Below, in pieces: positions 8,765 through 18,320 of a DNA stretch of 64,000 nucleotides (within the stretch, counting starts at the first letter, position 1; each line of letters begins with the position of its first letter). The stretch is from positions 240,306 to 304,305 of the forward strand of contig NZ_FOSR01000004.1 of NCBI RefSeq assembly GCF_900114325.1, written 5' to 3'. The notes beneath the pieces are model-generated. The model was given only the letters and a program-made list of their open reading frames with translations, was not told where the DNA came from and ran no database searches. Origin of the DNA: Rhodanobacter glycinis. Lineage in GTDB: Bacteria; Pseudomonadota; Gammaproteobacteria; Xanthomonadales; Rhodanobacteraceae. The position numbers and the translations under genes were made by a program.

Positions 8765-8971
8765 ATGAAATTCGAAAACATGATGCTTCGCGGACTGTTC
8801 TTCGCCACCGTGCTGGCCAGCGGCCTGGCCTTGCTGGCCATGATCCACCCGATGCCGCAGGGCGTGCAGTTGGCCGGGACCACGCCGGTCGGCACCTTGC
8901 TGTCGGCAGCCCCGGCGGTCTGCCCGCTGCCGGCCGATGGCGTGCTGTGCCCGCTGCAGCCGGCAGGTTGA
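8765..8971 (+). CDS. small single-span membrane or secreted protein, 68 residues
   Basis: I do not recognise this short protein. It begins [13 protein letters not shown] and has one hydrophobic segment (about 9-27). A small-residue-rich tail carries two cysteines (CPLP and CPLQP) near the C-terminus. The ATG at 8765 has the ribosome site GGAG about eight bases upstream. The hydrophobic segment could be a signal peptide or a membrane anchor with the tail in the periplasm. It stands alone between the divergent protease gene and trmL. It is retained as a gene because of its ribosome site, signal-like N-terminus and codon bias. Confidence 0.6.
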   Translation: MKFENMMLRGLFFATVLASGLALLAMIHPMPQGVQLAGTTPVGTLLSAAPAVCPLPADGVLCPLQPAG

Positions 8972-8993
8972 GCGCTTTGCCGCAGCATCAGGC

Positions 8994-8999
8994 GATAAT
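8994..8999 (+). promoter_or_regulatory. candidate -10 element of trmL
   Basis: GATAAT ends six bases before the trmL ATG, and there is no Shine-Dalgarno sequence between. A start site at the usual distance would fall on or next to the A of the start codon. Confidence 0.4.
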
Positions 9000-9005
9000 G
9001 GCCGG

Positions 9006-9473
9006 ATGCTGCATGTCATCCTGTTCAATCCCGAAATCCCGCCGAACACCGGCAACGCGATCCGCCTGTGTGCCAACACCGGCGCGGCGCTGCACCTGAT
9101 TCGCCCGCTCGGCTTCGAGCTCGACGATGCACGCCTGCGCCGTGCCGGCCTGGACTATCACGAGTACGCCCGCGTAGCGGTGCACGACAGCCTCGACGAG
9201 TGTCTTGCCGCGATCGGCCAGCCACGCGTGTTCGCGTTTTCCACCCGCGGCCGCGTGGCGCACGTGGACGTGAGCTACGCCGACGGCGACGCGCTGCTGT
9301 TCGGCTGCGAAACCGCCGGCCTGCCCGCGGCGGTATTCGATGCGATTCCTCCCGCACAGCGGCTGCGCCTGCCGATGCAGCCGGACAGTCGCAGCCTGAA
9401 CCTGTCGAACACCGTCGCCGTGGCGGTGTACGAGGCGTGGCGGCAGCTGGGTTTCGCTGGCGCTGCCTCGTAG
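9006..9473 (+). CDS. trmL: tRNA (cytidine(34)-2'-O)-methyltransferase TrmL
   Basis: A 155-residue SPOUT-fold methyltransferase. It transfers a methyl group from S-adenosylmethionine to the 2'-O of the wobble base of tRNA-Leu. The family signatures are present: [15 protein letters not shown] near residue 8, [10 protein letters not shown] near 100, and the knot-forming end [15 protein letters not shown] near 135. The length equals that of E. coli TrmL (157). The start at 9006 has no Shine-Dalgarno but has GATAAT just upstream. The TAG stop codon lies inside the left arm of a long inverted repeat. Confidence 0.93.
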   Translation: MLHVILFNPEIPPNTGNAIRLCANTGAALHLIRPLGFELDDARLRRAGLDYHEYARVAVHDSLDECLAAIGQPRVFAFSTRGRVAHVDVSYADGDALLFGCETAGLPAAVFDAIPPAQRLRLPMQPDSRSLNLSNTVAVAVYEAWRQLGFAGAAS

Positions 9474-9542
9474 GAGCGCACCCTGTGCGCGAGGCTCCTC
9501 GTCACGTGGCGGAAAGGCATCGCGCACAGGGTGCGCTCCTAC
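9470..9542. repeat. REP-type inverted repeat with perfect 23-base arms
   Basis: The arms at 9470-9492 and 9520-9542 are exact reverse complements, built on GTAGGAGCGCACC, with a 27-base spacer. This word is a common intergenic palindromic repeat in Xanthomonadales and pseudomonads. It sits between trmL and ubiJ and could act as a terminator or mRNA end structure. Confidence 0.85.
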
Positions 9543-9560
9543 AGGCAAGTGCGGCACCGC

Positions 9561-9566
9561 TACAAT
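9561..9566 (+). promoter_or_regulatory. candidate -10 element of ubiJ
   Basis: TACAAT ends six bases before the ubiJ ATG. The region between has no ribosome-binding sequence. Confidence 0.4.
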
Positions 9567-9572
9567 CGACGA

Positions 9573-10238
9573 ATGAACGCTCCCGCCCCCAACGCCTGGC
9601 TCCCGCAGCCGCTGCGCAAACTTGCCGGCCACGCGCTCGAAACCGCGCTGAACCACACGCTGTCGCTGGACCCCGATACGCAACGCGCGCTCGGCGCACT
9701 CGACGGCCGCCACATCCAGTTGCATCTGCGCGGACCGGAGATCGCACTGGCGGTCACGGTGGACGGCGAGCGTCTGCGCGTCGGGCCGCCCGAAGGCGCC
9801 GACGCGACGACCGGTCACACCCTGCGCGTGGCGGCCACGCCTGGCAGCCTGCTGGCGATGGCGTTGCGCCGCGACGATGACGGCGTGGCCCCGGGCAAGG
9901 TGGAGATCGCCGGCGATGCCGATCTCGCACGCCGGCTGCAGAAACTGGCCAGCCGCTTCGCCCCGGATTTCGAGGAAGCCTTCGCACGCACCTTCGGCGA
10001 CGTGCTCGGCGTGCCGCTGGCCAAGGCCATGCGCAAGGCGCTGGTCCACGCCAAGGACAGCGCCGGGCACCTGGTCGACGACGGCGCCGCCTGGCTGCGC
10101 GATGAAACCCGCGTGGCGCTGGCGCCCGGTGAAGTGGAAGGATTCCTCGACGGCGTGGATCATCTGCGCGAACGCAGTGAGCGGCTGGAAGCGCGGCTGG
10201 CCCGCCTGGAACGCCGGCTGAAAGGATCCGCCGCATGA
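9573..10238 (+). CDS. ubiJ: ubiquinone biosynthesis accessory factor UbiJ (SCP2 domain)
   Basis: A 221-residue protein with an SCP2-like sterol-carrier domain (about 20-130) and a C-terminal coiled coil (about 180-220, [19 protein letters not shown]). UbiJ binds ubiquinone intermediates and organises the aerobic Ubi hydroxylase and methylase complex in the cytosol. The next gene, ubiB, overlaps it by four bases (ATGA), the usual ubiJ-ubiB coupling. ubiE, which often precedes ubiJ, is not here. The length fits the family (about 200). Confidence 0.9.
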   Translation: MNAPAPNAWLPQPLRKLAGHALETALNHTLSLDPDTQRALGALDGRHIQLHLRGPEIALAVTVDGERLRVGPPEGADATTGHTLRVAATPGSLLAMALRRDDDGVAPGKVEIAGDADLARRLQKLASRFAPDFEEAFARTFGDVLGVPLAKAMRKALVHAKDSAGHLVDDGAAWLRDETRVALAPGEVEGFLDGVDHLRERSERLEARLARLERRLKGSAA

Positions 10239-11887
10239 CACCGCTTTCCATCGTGCCGCGCCTGCTGCGGGTTGCCGCCGTGCTGTTGCGGTACCGGCTC
10301 GACGAGCTGGTCGACGCCACCCACCTGTTCCGCCCGCTGAAACTGTTGCGTCCGTTGCTGGGGCGTTCATCGGTGGATGTACGTCCGTTGTCGCGCGGCG
10401 CGCGGCTGCGGCTGGCGCTGGTCGAGCTCGGGCCGATCTTCGTCAAGGCCGGCCAGGTGCTGTCCACCCGCCGCGACCTGGTACCGCAAGACATCGCCGA
10501 CGAACTGGCCCTGTTGCAGGATCAGGTTCCACCGTTTCCCGGCGCCGCCGCCAAGGCCATCATCGAAGCCGAACTGAAGGCACCGATCGATCGTCTGTAC
10601 GCCCAATTCGACGAGACACCGCTGGCCTCCGCCTCGATCGCGCAAGTCCACGCCGCGACCCTGCACGATGGCCGCGAGGTGGTGGTGAAGGTGCTGCGTC
10701 CGCGCATCGACATGCAGATCGCGCGCGACGTGAAGCTGCTGCACTCGCTGGGCGAACTGGCCCAGCGCTGGCATCCGAGCGCCGACAAGATCCGCCCGCT
10801 CGACGTGGTCGGCGAAGTCGAGAAGATGCTGGAAAACGAGCTGGACCTGCAGCGCGAAGGCGCCAGCGCCAGCCTGCTCAAGCGCAATTTCGCCAGCGGC
10901 GTCGACCTGTACGTGCCCGAAGTGCACTGGGAACTGACCGGCGCCCGCGTACTCACGCTGGAACGCGTGCACGGCGTGAGCAGCGACGACATCGCCGCCA
11001 TCGACGCCGCCGGCATCGACCGCAAGCGGCTCGCGGCGAAGGGCGTGCGGATCTTCTACGAGCAGGTGTTCCGCGACAATTTCTTCCACGCCGACGCGCA
11101 CCCCGGCAACATCTGGGTCGACCCGCTGGAGCTGGCCGAACCGCGCTTCATCGCACTGGATTTCGGCATCATGGGCTCGCTGCCCGAAGCCGACCAGTAC
11201 TGGCTGGCGCAGAACTTCATCGCCCTGTTCGAACGCGACTACGCGCGCATCGCCAAGCTGCACGTGGATGCCGGCTGGATGCCGTCAACGGTGCGCCTGG
11301 ACGAACTGGAAGCGGCGGTGCGCACGGTGTGCGAGCCCTACTTCACCCGCCCGTTGTCGCAAATCTCGCTGGCCGAACTGGTGGTGAAACTGTTCCAGAC
11401 CGCGCGCCGTTTCGAATTGACCCTGCAGCCGCAACTGATCCTGCTGCAGAAGACCCTGCTCAACATCGAAGGCGTCGGTCGCCTGCTCGATCCGGACATC
11501 GACATCTGGGCGGTGGCGCATCCGGTACTCAAACGCATCCTGCGCGAACGCTACAGCCCGCTGCGCACGCTGGGCGAAGTGCGCAAGCGGCTGCCGGAGT
11601 GGTTCCACATGGCGCCGAAGTTGCCCGGCCTGGTGCACGACGCCCTGCAAAGTGCCGCACGCGGCGAACAGCGCCTGCTGGCCGATGCCGACTCATTGAG
11701 CCACCAAACCAAACTCGTACATCGCATGCTGCACATGATGGGCAGCGGCCTGCTCGGCGCAGCCCTGATCATCAGCGCCACGCTGTTGTGGGCGCTGGCC
11801 CCGCAGCACGGCCTGTGGCCACCGCTGTGCATGGGCGTGGCTGGCCTGCTGGCGTTCGGCTGGGGCTGGTCGCGAGGACGGACATGA
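10235..11887 (+). CDS. ubiB: ubiquinone biosynthesis ATPase/kinase-like protein UbiB
   Basis: A 550-residue member of the ABC1/ADCK atypical kinase family. The hallmark KxGQ motif is at residues 71-74 (FVKAGQ), the alanine-rich loop reads ASASIAQVH, and the metal-binding motif is DFG (ALDFGIMG). Two hydrophobic helices at the C-terminus (about 505-545) anchor it in the inner membrane. UbiB is needed for the ring-modifying steps of ubiquinone synthesis, probably as an ATPase that extracts lipid intermediates. It is translationally coupled to ubiJ, and its stop is followed at once by a GAGTGAG inverted repeat. Confidence 0.95.
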   Translation: MTPLSIVPRLLRVAAVLLRYRLDELVDATHLFRPLKLLRPLLGRSSVDVRPLSRGARLRLALVELGPIFVKAGQVLSTRRDLVPQDIADELALLQDQVPPFPGAAAKAIIEAELKAPIDRLYAQFDETPLASASIAQVHAATLHDGREVVVKVLRPRIDMQIARDVKLLHSLGELAQRWHPSADKIRPLDVVGEVEKMLENELDLQREGASASLLKRNFASGVDLYVPEVHWELTGARVLTLERVHGVSSDDIAAIDAAGIDRKRLAAKGVRIFYEQVFRDNFFHADAHPGNIWVDPLELAEPRFIALDFGIMGSLPEADQYWLAQNFIALFERDYARIAKLHVDAGWMPSTVRLDELEAAVRTVCEPYFTRPLSQISLAELVVKLFQTARRFELTLQPQLILLQKTLLNIEGVGRLLDPDIDIWAVAHPVLKRILRERYSPLRTLGEVRKRLPEWFHMAPKLPGLVHDALQSAARGEQRLLADADSLSHQTKLVHRMLHMMGSGLLGAALIISATLLWALAPQHGLWPPLCMGVAGLLAFGWGWSRGRT

Positions 11888-11890
11888 TAG

Positions 11891-11980
11891 GAGTGAGTTG
11901 AGAGGAGTGAGAAGTGAGAGAAAGCGGGCTGCGATGGCTTGCCCTCTCTCACTTCTCACTCCTCTTCACTCACTTCTCGC
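11891..11980. repeat. GAGTGAG-type intergenic inverted repeat, copy 1
   Basis: Two arms of about 35 bases, rich in GAGTGAGAAGTGAGAG on one side and its complement on the other, flank a short G+C-rich loop. The hairpin fills the ubiB-truC gap and ends six bases before the truC start. Related copies lie at 12681 and 37302. Confidence 0.85.
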
Positions 11981-11986
11981 CCCCCC

Positions 11987-12703
11987 ATGCCCATCGATAT
12001 TCTCTACCAGGACGACGCCCTGATCGCGGTGAACAAGCCCGCGGACCTGCCCGTGCACCGCTCGAAAATGGTCAACGACGCCGAGCACTACCTGGTCGAC
12101 GTCTTGCGCGAACAGGTCGGCGGCAACGTCTACCTGGCGCATCGGCTGGATCGCGCCACCAGCGGCGTGCTGCTGGTCGCCCGGTCCAGTGAAGTGGCCG
12201 CGGCGCTGGGCGAGCAATTCATGGGTCGCGACGTGCACAAGCAGTACCTCGTCGTGGTGCGTGGTTGGCCCGAGCCGACCGAGGACGTCATCGACTACCC
12301 GCTGCCCGGCTCGCGCGAAACCGGCCCGCGGCGCGAGGCGCGCACGCGCTACCGCCGACTCGCCACGGTCGAGGTGCCAATCGAACTCGGCCGCTATCCG
12401 CAACAGCGTTACGCCCTGCTGCTGGCCGAGCCGGAAAGCGGCCGCTTCCGCCAGATCCGCAAACATCTGGCACACATCCACCACCCGGTCATCGGCGACT
12501 GCCAGCACGGCCGCGGCGACCACAACCGCCTGTACAAGCAGCACTTCGGCTGCCACCGCATGCTGCTGCACGCGTGGCGGATCGATTTCAGGCATCCGGT
12601 GAGCGGTGAGCCGATGACGCTGGAAGCGCCGTTGGACGAAGCGTACGCAAACCTGCTGGAACGCTTCGGCTGGACCGTGTCAGGAGTGAGTGGAGAGAAG
12701 TGA
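11987..12703 (+). CDS. truC: tRNA pseudouridine(65) synthase TruC
   Basis: A 238-residue RluA-family pseudouridine synthase. The catalytic aspartate is Asp55 in HRLDRATSG. The TruC-specific stretches YRRLATVEVPIELGRYP and RQIRKHLAHIHHPVIGD are present, so TruC is preferred over RluA or RluC. It isomerises U65 of tRNA. The start lies directly after a repeat hairpin and a run of cytosines, and there is no clear ribosome site. The last seven codons and the stop are formed by the left arm of the next GAGTGAG repeat, so the native C-terminus has probably been replaced. Confidence 0.92.
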   Translation: MPIDILYQDDALIAVNKPADLPVHRSKMVNDAEHYLVDVLREQVGGNVYLAHRLDRATSGVLLVARSSEVAAALGEQFMGRDVHKQYLVVVRGWPEPTEDVIDYPLPGSRETGPRREARTRYRRLATVEVPIELGRYPQQRYALLLAEPESGRFRQIRKHLAHIHHPVIGDCQHGRGDHNRLYKQHFGCHRMLLHAWRIDFRHPVSGEPMTLEAPLDEAYANLLERFGWTVSGVSGEK

Positions 12704-12772
12704 GGAGTGAGAGAAAGCGAGGGGCAGGCTTGGTTCTCTCTCACTCCTCACTCATCTTCACTCACTTCTCGC
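12681..12772. repeat. GAGTGAG-type intergenic inverted repeat, copy 2
   Basis: Left arm from 12681 (CAGGAGTGAGTGGAGAG...) and right arm ending CACTTCTCGC at 12772, the same architecture and ends as copy 1. The left arm encodes the end of truC, and the right arm runs to the -10-like hexamer of arfB. Confidence 0.85.
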
Positions 12773-12773
12773 T

Positions 12774-12779
12774 TACCAT
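12774..12779 (+). promoter_or_regulatory. candidate -10 element of arfB
   Basis: TACCAT ends six bases before the arfB ATG and directly follows the repeat hairpin. No Shine-Dalgarno sequence is present. Confidence 0.35.
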
Positions 12780-12785
12780 TCCCGC

Positions 12786-13208
12786 ATGCTGACGATCAGC
12801 CGCACCCTGTCCCTGCCCGAATCCGAGCTGGTCGAGCGCTTCCTGCGCGCCGATGGCCCGGGCGGGCAGCATGTGAATCGTACCGAGAGTGCGGTGGAAC
12901 TGCGCTTCGACGTGGCGCATTCGCCGACGTTGCCGGAGGCGGTGCGCGAACGACTGCTGGCGCGCCGCGACCGCCGCCTCACCGACGACGGCGTGCTGGT
13001 GATCCAGGGCCGCCGCTTCCGCGACCAGGCGCGCAATCGCGATGACGTGCGCGAGCGCTTGGCGGAAATCATCCGCGGCGTGCTGGTACCGCCGAAGAAG
13101 CGCGTGGCGACCAAGCCCACGCGCGCCTCGAAGGAACGCCGTCTTGCCGGCAAGCAGCAACGTGGCAAGATCAAGCAGACCCGCTCACGCAAACCGGATT
13201 TCGAATGA
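12786..13208 (+). CDS. arfB: alternative ribosome-rescue peptidyl-tRNA hydrolase ArfB
   Basis: A 140-residue protein with the release-factor GGQ motif at residues 26-28 (GPGGQHVNR) and a basic C-terminal tail (KKRVATKPTRASKERRLAGKQ). ArfB (YaeJ) enters stalled ribosomes, its tail lies in the empty mRNA channel, and the GGQ loop releases the nascent chain. The length matches E. coli ArfB (140). The following acyltransferase gene overlaps by four bases. Confidence 0.94.
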   Translation: MLTISRTLSLPESELVERFLRADGPGGQHVNRTESAVELRFDVAHSPTLPEAVRERLLARRDRRLTDDGVLVIQGRRFRDQARNRDDVRERLAEIIRGVLVPPKKRVATKPTRASKERRLAGKQQRGKIKQTRSRKPDFE

Positions 13209-13801
13209 ACGGACGCCTGCCGTCGCCCGACACGCTGCCACCCCACATGCCGCATCTGCGTGACGGACTGCGTCGCCGCCTGTGCCGCAGCGTGCTGCAT
13301 TTGTGCGGCTGGAGCCTGGTGGGTGAATTTCCCGACACCTCGAAACTGGTGTTGATCGTGGCACCCCACTCCTCGTGGTGGGATGGCATCTGGGGGCTGC
13401 TGATGAAGACTGCCATCGGCGCCGACGTGCATTTCATGGGCAAGCGCGAGCTGTTCCGCGGCCCGCTTGGGGCACTGCTGCGCAAGCTTGGCGGCATCCC
13501 CATCGACCGCAGCGCGGCCATGGGCGTGGTGGAACAGATGACCGCTCGTTTCGATCAGCCGCAAGCCTTGTGGCTTGGCATCGCGCCGGAAGGCACGCGC
13601 CGCCACGTGCCGCAATGGAAAAGCGGCTTCTGGCGTATCGCCCATGATGCCGGTGTGCCGATCTTCCCGGCAGCCTTCAACTACCCCGACAAGACCATTC
13701 GCCTAGGCCCACTGCTGCACACTACCAACGACATGGCCGCTGATACGGCGCGGCTGCGCGCCTTCTATGCGCCATTTCAGGGCAAGTACCACGGGGTGTG
13801 A
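13205..13801 (+). CDS. PlsC-like lysophospholipid acyltransferase family protein
   Basis: A 198-residue acyltransferase with the HX4D catalytic motif at His55-Asp60 (HSSWWD) and the substrate-binding EGTR at 129-132. Proteins of this class move an acyl chain to a lysophospholipid or another acceptor at the inner membrane. It is shorter than typical PlsC (about 245) and lacks a clear N-terminal membrane helix. The start overlaps the stop of arfB (ATGA), so the two are translated together. The specific acceptor is unknown. Confidence 0.83.
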   Translation: MNGRLPSPDTLPPHMPHLRDGLRRRLCRSVLHLCGWSLVGEFPDTSKLVLIVAPHSSWWDGIWGLLMKTAIGADVHFMGKRELFRGPLGALLRKLGGIPIDRSAAMGVVEQMTARFDQPQALWLGIAPEGTRRHVPQWKSGFWRIAHDAGVPIFPAAFNYPDKTIRLGPLLHTTNDMAADTARLRAFYAPFQGKYHGV

Positions 13802-13910
13802 CCTCACGGCGATGTGGCACACCTCCACATTCAGCGCACGATGGCTCCATGGTTGGCAGATGGGTCAAAAACCTCATCACCGAGCAAACGGGCAAAACCT
13901 GATGTAACCA

Positions 13911-14933
13911 TTACCGCCCCGAGTGCCCCGGTTCGTCGTAATCCCGGCTCAGCAGCCCGGGCCGGATCAGGTCGATGAAAGCACGCGCCTCGGCGCTGAG
14001 AAACTTGCCCTTGCGCATCACCACGCCGTAGCTGCGCTGCGGGAAGTACTGCTTCATGTTGTGCACGGCCAGCCGCGCGCGATCGACTTCGGTGATGCAG
14101 ATGCCGGTGACGATGGAAATGCCCATGCCCATCGCCACGTATTCCTTGATCACGTCCCAGCCGCCCACCTCGATCGCCACGTGGTACGGCACCTGTTGCT
14201 GCTGGAACACCAGGTCCACCAGCCGGTAGGTGGACAGGCGCTGCGGCGGCAGGATCAGGCCGTACGGCGACAGGTCCTGCAAGGTGATCGATGATTTCTG
14301 CGCCAGCGGATGGTCCAGCGGTGCGATCAACATCGGGTCGTAGTGCCGCACCGGCGCCCAGGCGATGTCGTTGGGCACGTCCAGCATCGAGCCGACGGCG
14401 AAGTCGGCCTTGTCTTCGCGCAGCATGGCCAGGCCGTCCTTGCCGGTGACGTTGGCCAGTTGCAACTGCACCGCGGGATAGCGCTGGCGATAACGGCGCA
14501 CCAGCTCGGGCAGCAGGTACTGGATGGTGGAGGTGCCGGCGGCCACCACCAGCCGGCCGGCCTGCAAGCCCTTGGCCTTGGCCTGGAAGTCGCGATCCAG
14601 GTTCTCCCAGCCTTCCACCAGCGGGCGCGCCAGTTCGTACAGCGCCTCGCCCGCGTCGGTGAGGTTGATGCGGCGACGCCGGCGTTCGAGCAGGGTGGCG
14701 CCCAGCTCCCGTTCCAGCGCCTGCAACTGCAGGCTAATGGTGGGCTGGGACAGGTACAGCGACTCGGCGGCGCGGCTCAGCGTGCCCAGTTTCACCGTGG
14801 CGACGAAGGCGCGCAGCTGCTTGTGACGGTTGCCCTTGTAGTAGTAACGGGCCGATTCCGCCGTTGCCGGCTCCTGCCCCGCACGCTTTTTCGACGCTTT
14901 TCGGGGTGCCTTTTTGGGCTTGCGTGGCGTCAT
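13911..14933 (-). CDS. LysR-family regulator divergent from aceB
   Basis: A 340-residue LysR-type regulator. A basic N-terminal extension (MTPRKPKKAPRKASKKR) precedes the helix-turn-helix (about 38-95, LSRAAESLYLSQPTISLQLQALE), which is followed by the two-lobed inducer domain. It resembles the CysB/Cbl-like subgroup in layout. It is transcribed away from the malate synthase gene, across an AT-rich intergenic region with palindromes, so it is probably the regulator of aceB and perhaps aceA. The inducer is unknown. Confidence 0.88.
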   Translation of the reverse strand: MTPRKPKKAPRKASKKRAGQEPATAESARYYYKGNRHKQLRAFVATVKLGTLSRAAESLYLSQPTISLQLQALERELGATLLERRRRRINLTDAGEALYELARPLVEGWENLDRDFQAKAKGLQAGRLVVAAGTSTIQYLLPELVRRYRQRYPAVQLQLANVTGKDGLAMLREDKADFAVGSMLDVPNDIAWAPVRHYDPMLIAPLDHPLAQKSSITLQDLSPYGLILPPQRLSTYRLVDLVFQQQQVPYHVAIEVGGWDVIKEYVAMGMGISIVTGICITEVDRARLAVHNMKQYFPQRSYGVVMRKGKFLSAEARAFIDLIRPGLLSRDYDEPGHSGR

Positions 14934-14955
14934 ATTCAGGTTTTTCCGGGCTATT

Positions 14956-14997
14956 TTTTCAATATGTTGGAGTATGTATTTATATTTTCAATATAAA
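14956..14997. promoter_or_regulatory. candidate LysR operator between the regulator and aceB
   Basis: The word TTTTCAATAT occurs at 14956 and 14985, 29 bases apart and so on nearly the same DNA face. The second copy is the centre of the palindrome TTTATATTTTCAATATAAA (14979-14997, eight-base arms). Two spaced half-sites are typical for LysR tetramers. AT-rich sequence here would also hold the promoters of both divergent genes. Confidence 0.5.
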
Positions 14998-15073
14998 AGA
15001 TTGAAACATTCACTTTGTCAAATAGTCGATTCATGGCCTAGCTTCGTTCCCACACCGAATCACGGAGAAGCTC

Positions 15074-16666
15074 ATGGCCGTCCCCCAGGAACACCTCGCT
15101 GCCGCCACCGCCCGGGTCGAAACCGGCGCGACCGGCTACGAGGCCATCCTCACCCCGGAAGCACTGGCCTTTCTGGGCCGGCTGCATCGCCTGGCCGAGC
15201 CGCGCCGGCAGCAGTTGCTGGCCGCACGCCGGCAGCGCCAGGCCCGTTATGACGCCGGCGAGCTGCCGGACTTCCGCGCTGATACCGCGGCGATCCGCGA
15301 GGGCGACTGGACGGTGGCGCCGATTCCGGCCGCACTGCAGGACCGCCGCGTCGAGATCACCGGCCCGGTCGAGCGCAAGATGATCATCAACGCGCTCAAT
15401 TCCGGCGCCAAGGTGTTCATGGCCGACTTCGAGGATTCCTCGACGCCGAGCTTCGCCAACCAGCTCGACGGCCAGATCAACCTGCGCGACGCCGTGAATG
15501 GCCGCATCGAATTCACTTCGCCGGAGGGCAAGCGTTACCAGGTCGGCCCGAACCCGGCGGTGCTGGTGGTGCGCCCGCGCGGCTGGCATCTGCCGGAGCG
15601 CCATTTCAGCGTGGACGGCGAGCCGATGGCCGGCGCCCTGGTGGACTTCGGCCTGTACGTGTTCCACAACGCCCGGACGCTGCAGCAGCGCGACCTCGGC
15701 CCCTACTTCTACCTGCCCAAGCTGGAGGCGATGGAAGAGGCCGCGCTGTGGGACGAGGTGATGGCATTCGCCGAGGATGAGCTGGACCTGCCCAACGGCT
15801 GCATGAAGGCCACCGTGCTGATCGAGACGCTGCCTGCGGCGTTCCAGATGCACGAGATCCTGCATGCGTTGCGCGGCCGCGCCGCCGGCCTCAACTGCGG
15901 CCGCTGGGACTACATCTTCTCGTACCTGAAGACCTTGCGCGGCCACCGTGACCGCCTGCTGCCCGAACGCGGCCAGGTGCAGATGACGGTGCCGTTCCTG
16001 AAGGCCTATTCGGAACTGCTGATCCAGACCTGCCATCGCCGCAACGCCTTCGCCATGGGCGGCATGGCGGCGCAGATCCCGATCAAGGGCGACCAGGCCG
16101 CCAACGACGCCGCGCTGGCCAAGGTCCGCGCCGACAAACTGCGCGAAGTGAAGGCCGGCCACGACGGCACCTGGGTGGCGCATCCGGCGCTGGTCGCCGT
16201 GGCGCAGGCGGTATTCGACGAACACATGCCCACGCCGAACCAGCTCGACGTGAAGCGCGAGGATGTGCGTGTCAGTCGTGAGCAACTGCTTGCGCCCTGC
16301 CCCGGCACCATCACCCGCGCCGGCTTCGACAACAACGTGGAGGTGGGCCTGCGCTACACCGCCGCATGGCTGGACGGGCTGGGCTGCGTGCCGATCCATC
16401 ACCTGATGGAAGACGCCGCCACCGCCGAGATCGCCCGCTCGCAGATCTGGCAGTGGCTGCATCACGGTGGCGTGGAATTTCCCGATCACGCGCCGATCGA
16501 CTTCGCGCTGTTCGACCACGCCCTGGCCGCCCATGCCCACCGCCTGCGCGACAGCGACGTACCCGGCGCCTCGCGCGTGGACGATGCCGCCGCGCTGCTC
16601 GCCACGATGACCCACGCCGACACGCTGGGGGATTTCCTCACTTTGCCGGCTTACGAACAACTTTGA
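15074..16666 (+). CDS. aceB: malate synthase A
   Basis: A 530-residue malate synthase of the A type (E. coli AceB is 533). It condenses glyoxylate with acetyl-CoA to malate, the second step of the glyoxylate shunt. The family block GLNCGRWDYIFSYLK lies near residue 275, and the conserved KMIINALNSGAKVFMADFED stretch near 100 contributes to the barrel. The ATG at 15074 follows an AGGAG-like sequence (GGAGAAGCTC). The isocitrate lyase gene follows after a 142-base gap filled by an intergenic repeat. Confidence 0.96.
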   Translation: MAVPQEHLAAATARVETGATGYEAILTPEALAFLGRLHRLAEPRRQQLLAARRQRQARYDAGELPDFRADTAAIREGDWTVAPIPAALQDRRVEITGPVERKMIINALNSGAKVFMADFEDSSTPSFANQLDGQINLRDAVNGRIEFTSPEGKRYQVGPNPAVLVVRPRGWHLPERHFSVDGEPMAGALVDFGLYVFHNARTLQQRDLGPYFYLPKLEAMEEAALWDEVMAFAEDELDLPNGCMKATVLIETLPAAFQMHEILHALRGRAAGLNCGRWDYIFSYLKTLRGHRDRLLPERGQVQMTVPFLKAYSELLIQTCHRRNAFAMGGMAAQIPIKGDQAANDAALAKVRADKLREVKAGHDGTWVAHPALVAVAQAVFDEHMPTPNQLDVKREDVRVSREQLLAPCPGTITRAGFDNNVEVGLRYTAAWLDGLGCVPIHHLMEDAATAEIARSQIWQWLHHGGVEFPDHAPIDFALFDHALAAHAHRLRDSDVPGASRVDDAAALLATMTHADTLGDFLTLPAYEQL

Positions 16667-16670
16667 CGAC

Positions 16671-16792
16671 ACCGATCCTTCTCCCTCCGGGAGAAGGTGC
16701 CCGAAGGGCGGATGAGGGTCCGGACGAAGCAACACGCCACGCGACCACCGAACCCTCACCCCAACCCCTCTCCCGACGGGAGAGGGGCTCAT
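16671..16792. repeat. CTCTCCC/GGGAGAG intergenic repeat element, copy 1
   Basis: Two small hairpins (CTTCTCCCTCCGGGAGAAG, and CTCTCCCGACGGGAGAG at the far end) bracket a stretch with GCCCGAAGGGCGGATGAGGGT and, on the opposite strand, the same kind of sequence (CCCTCACCCCAACCCC). This composite is a frequent intergenic repeat in Xanthomonadales. A second, similarly built copy is at 26252. Confidence 0.7.
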
Positions 16793-16808
16793 ACCACGGA
16801 GCCATGCC

Positions 16809-18104
<1,296 letters not shown>

Positions 18105-18148
18105 GCAAATAGCCGTCCATTCCCGCTGGCCTGGATTGCGATCAATCG

Positions 18149-18200
18149 ATCCCGCCCTTGTACGGCGTTTCACGAAAGAAGCGTCGTGCAAGGGCGGGAT
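18149..18200. terminator. long hairpin between aceA and the GGDEF gene
   Basis: The arms 18149-18164 and 18185-18200 (core ATCCCGCCCTTG) pair over 16 bases with one mismatch around a 20-base loop. There is no U-tract, so it may be a bidirectional terminator of two convergent genes or a REP-like element. Confidence 0.45.
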
Positions 18201-18320
18201 TTCACGAAGGCTGAAACCCGGTGTCGTTACCGCCACCAAGGCGGACACACCGTACCCGAGCTTCATCGTGGTGCTGGCCCCTGCGGGCACGCCATCAGCC
18301 CACCCCGTGCTCGACATGCA

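Noticed and set aside
11891..12772. The repeated GAGTGAG blocks as a CRISPR array.
   Set aside because: The units are inverted pairs around single loops, not direct repeats with unique spacers, and there are no cas genes.
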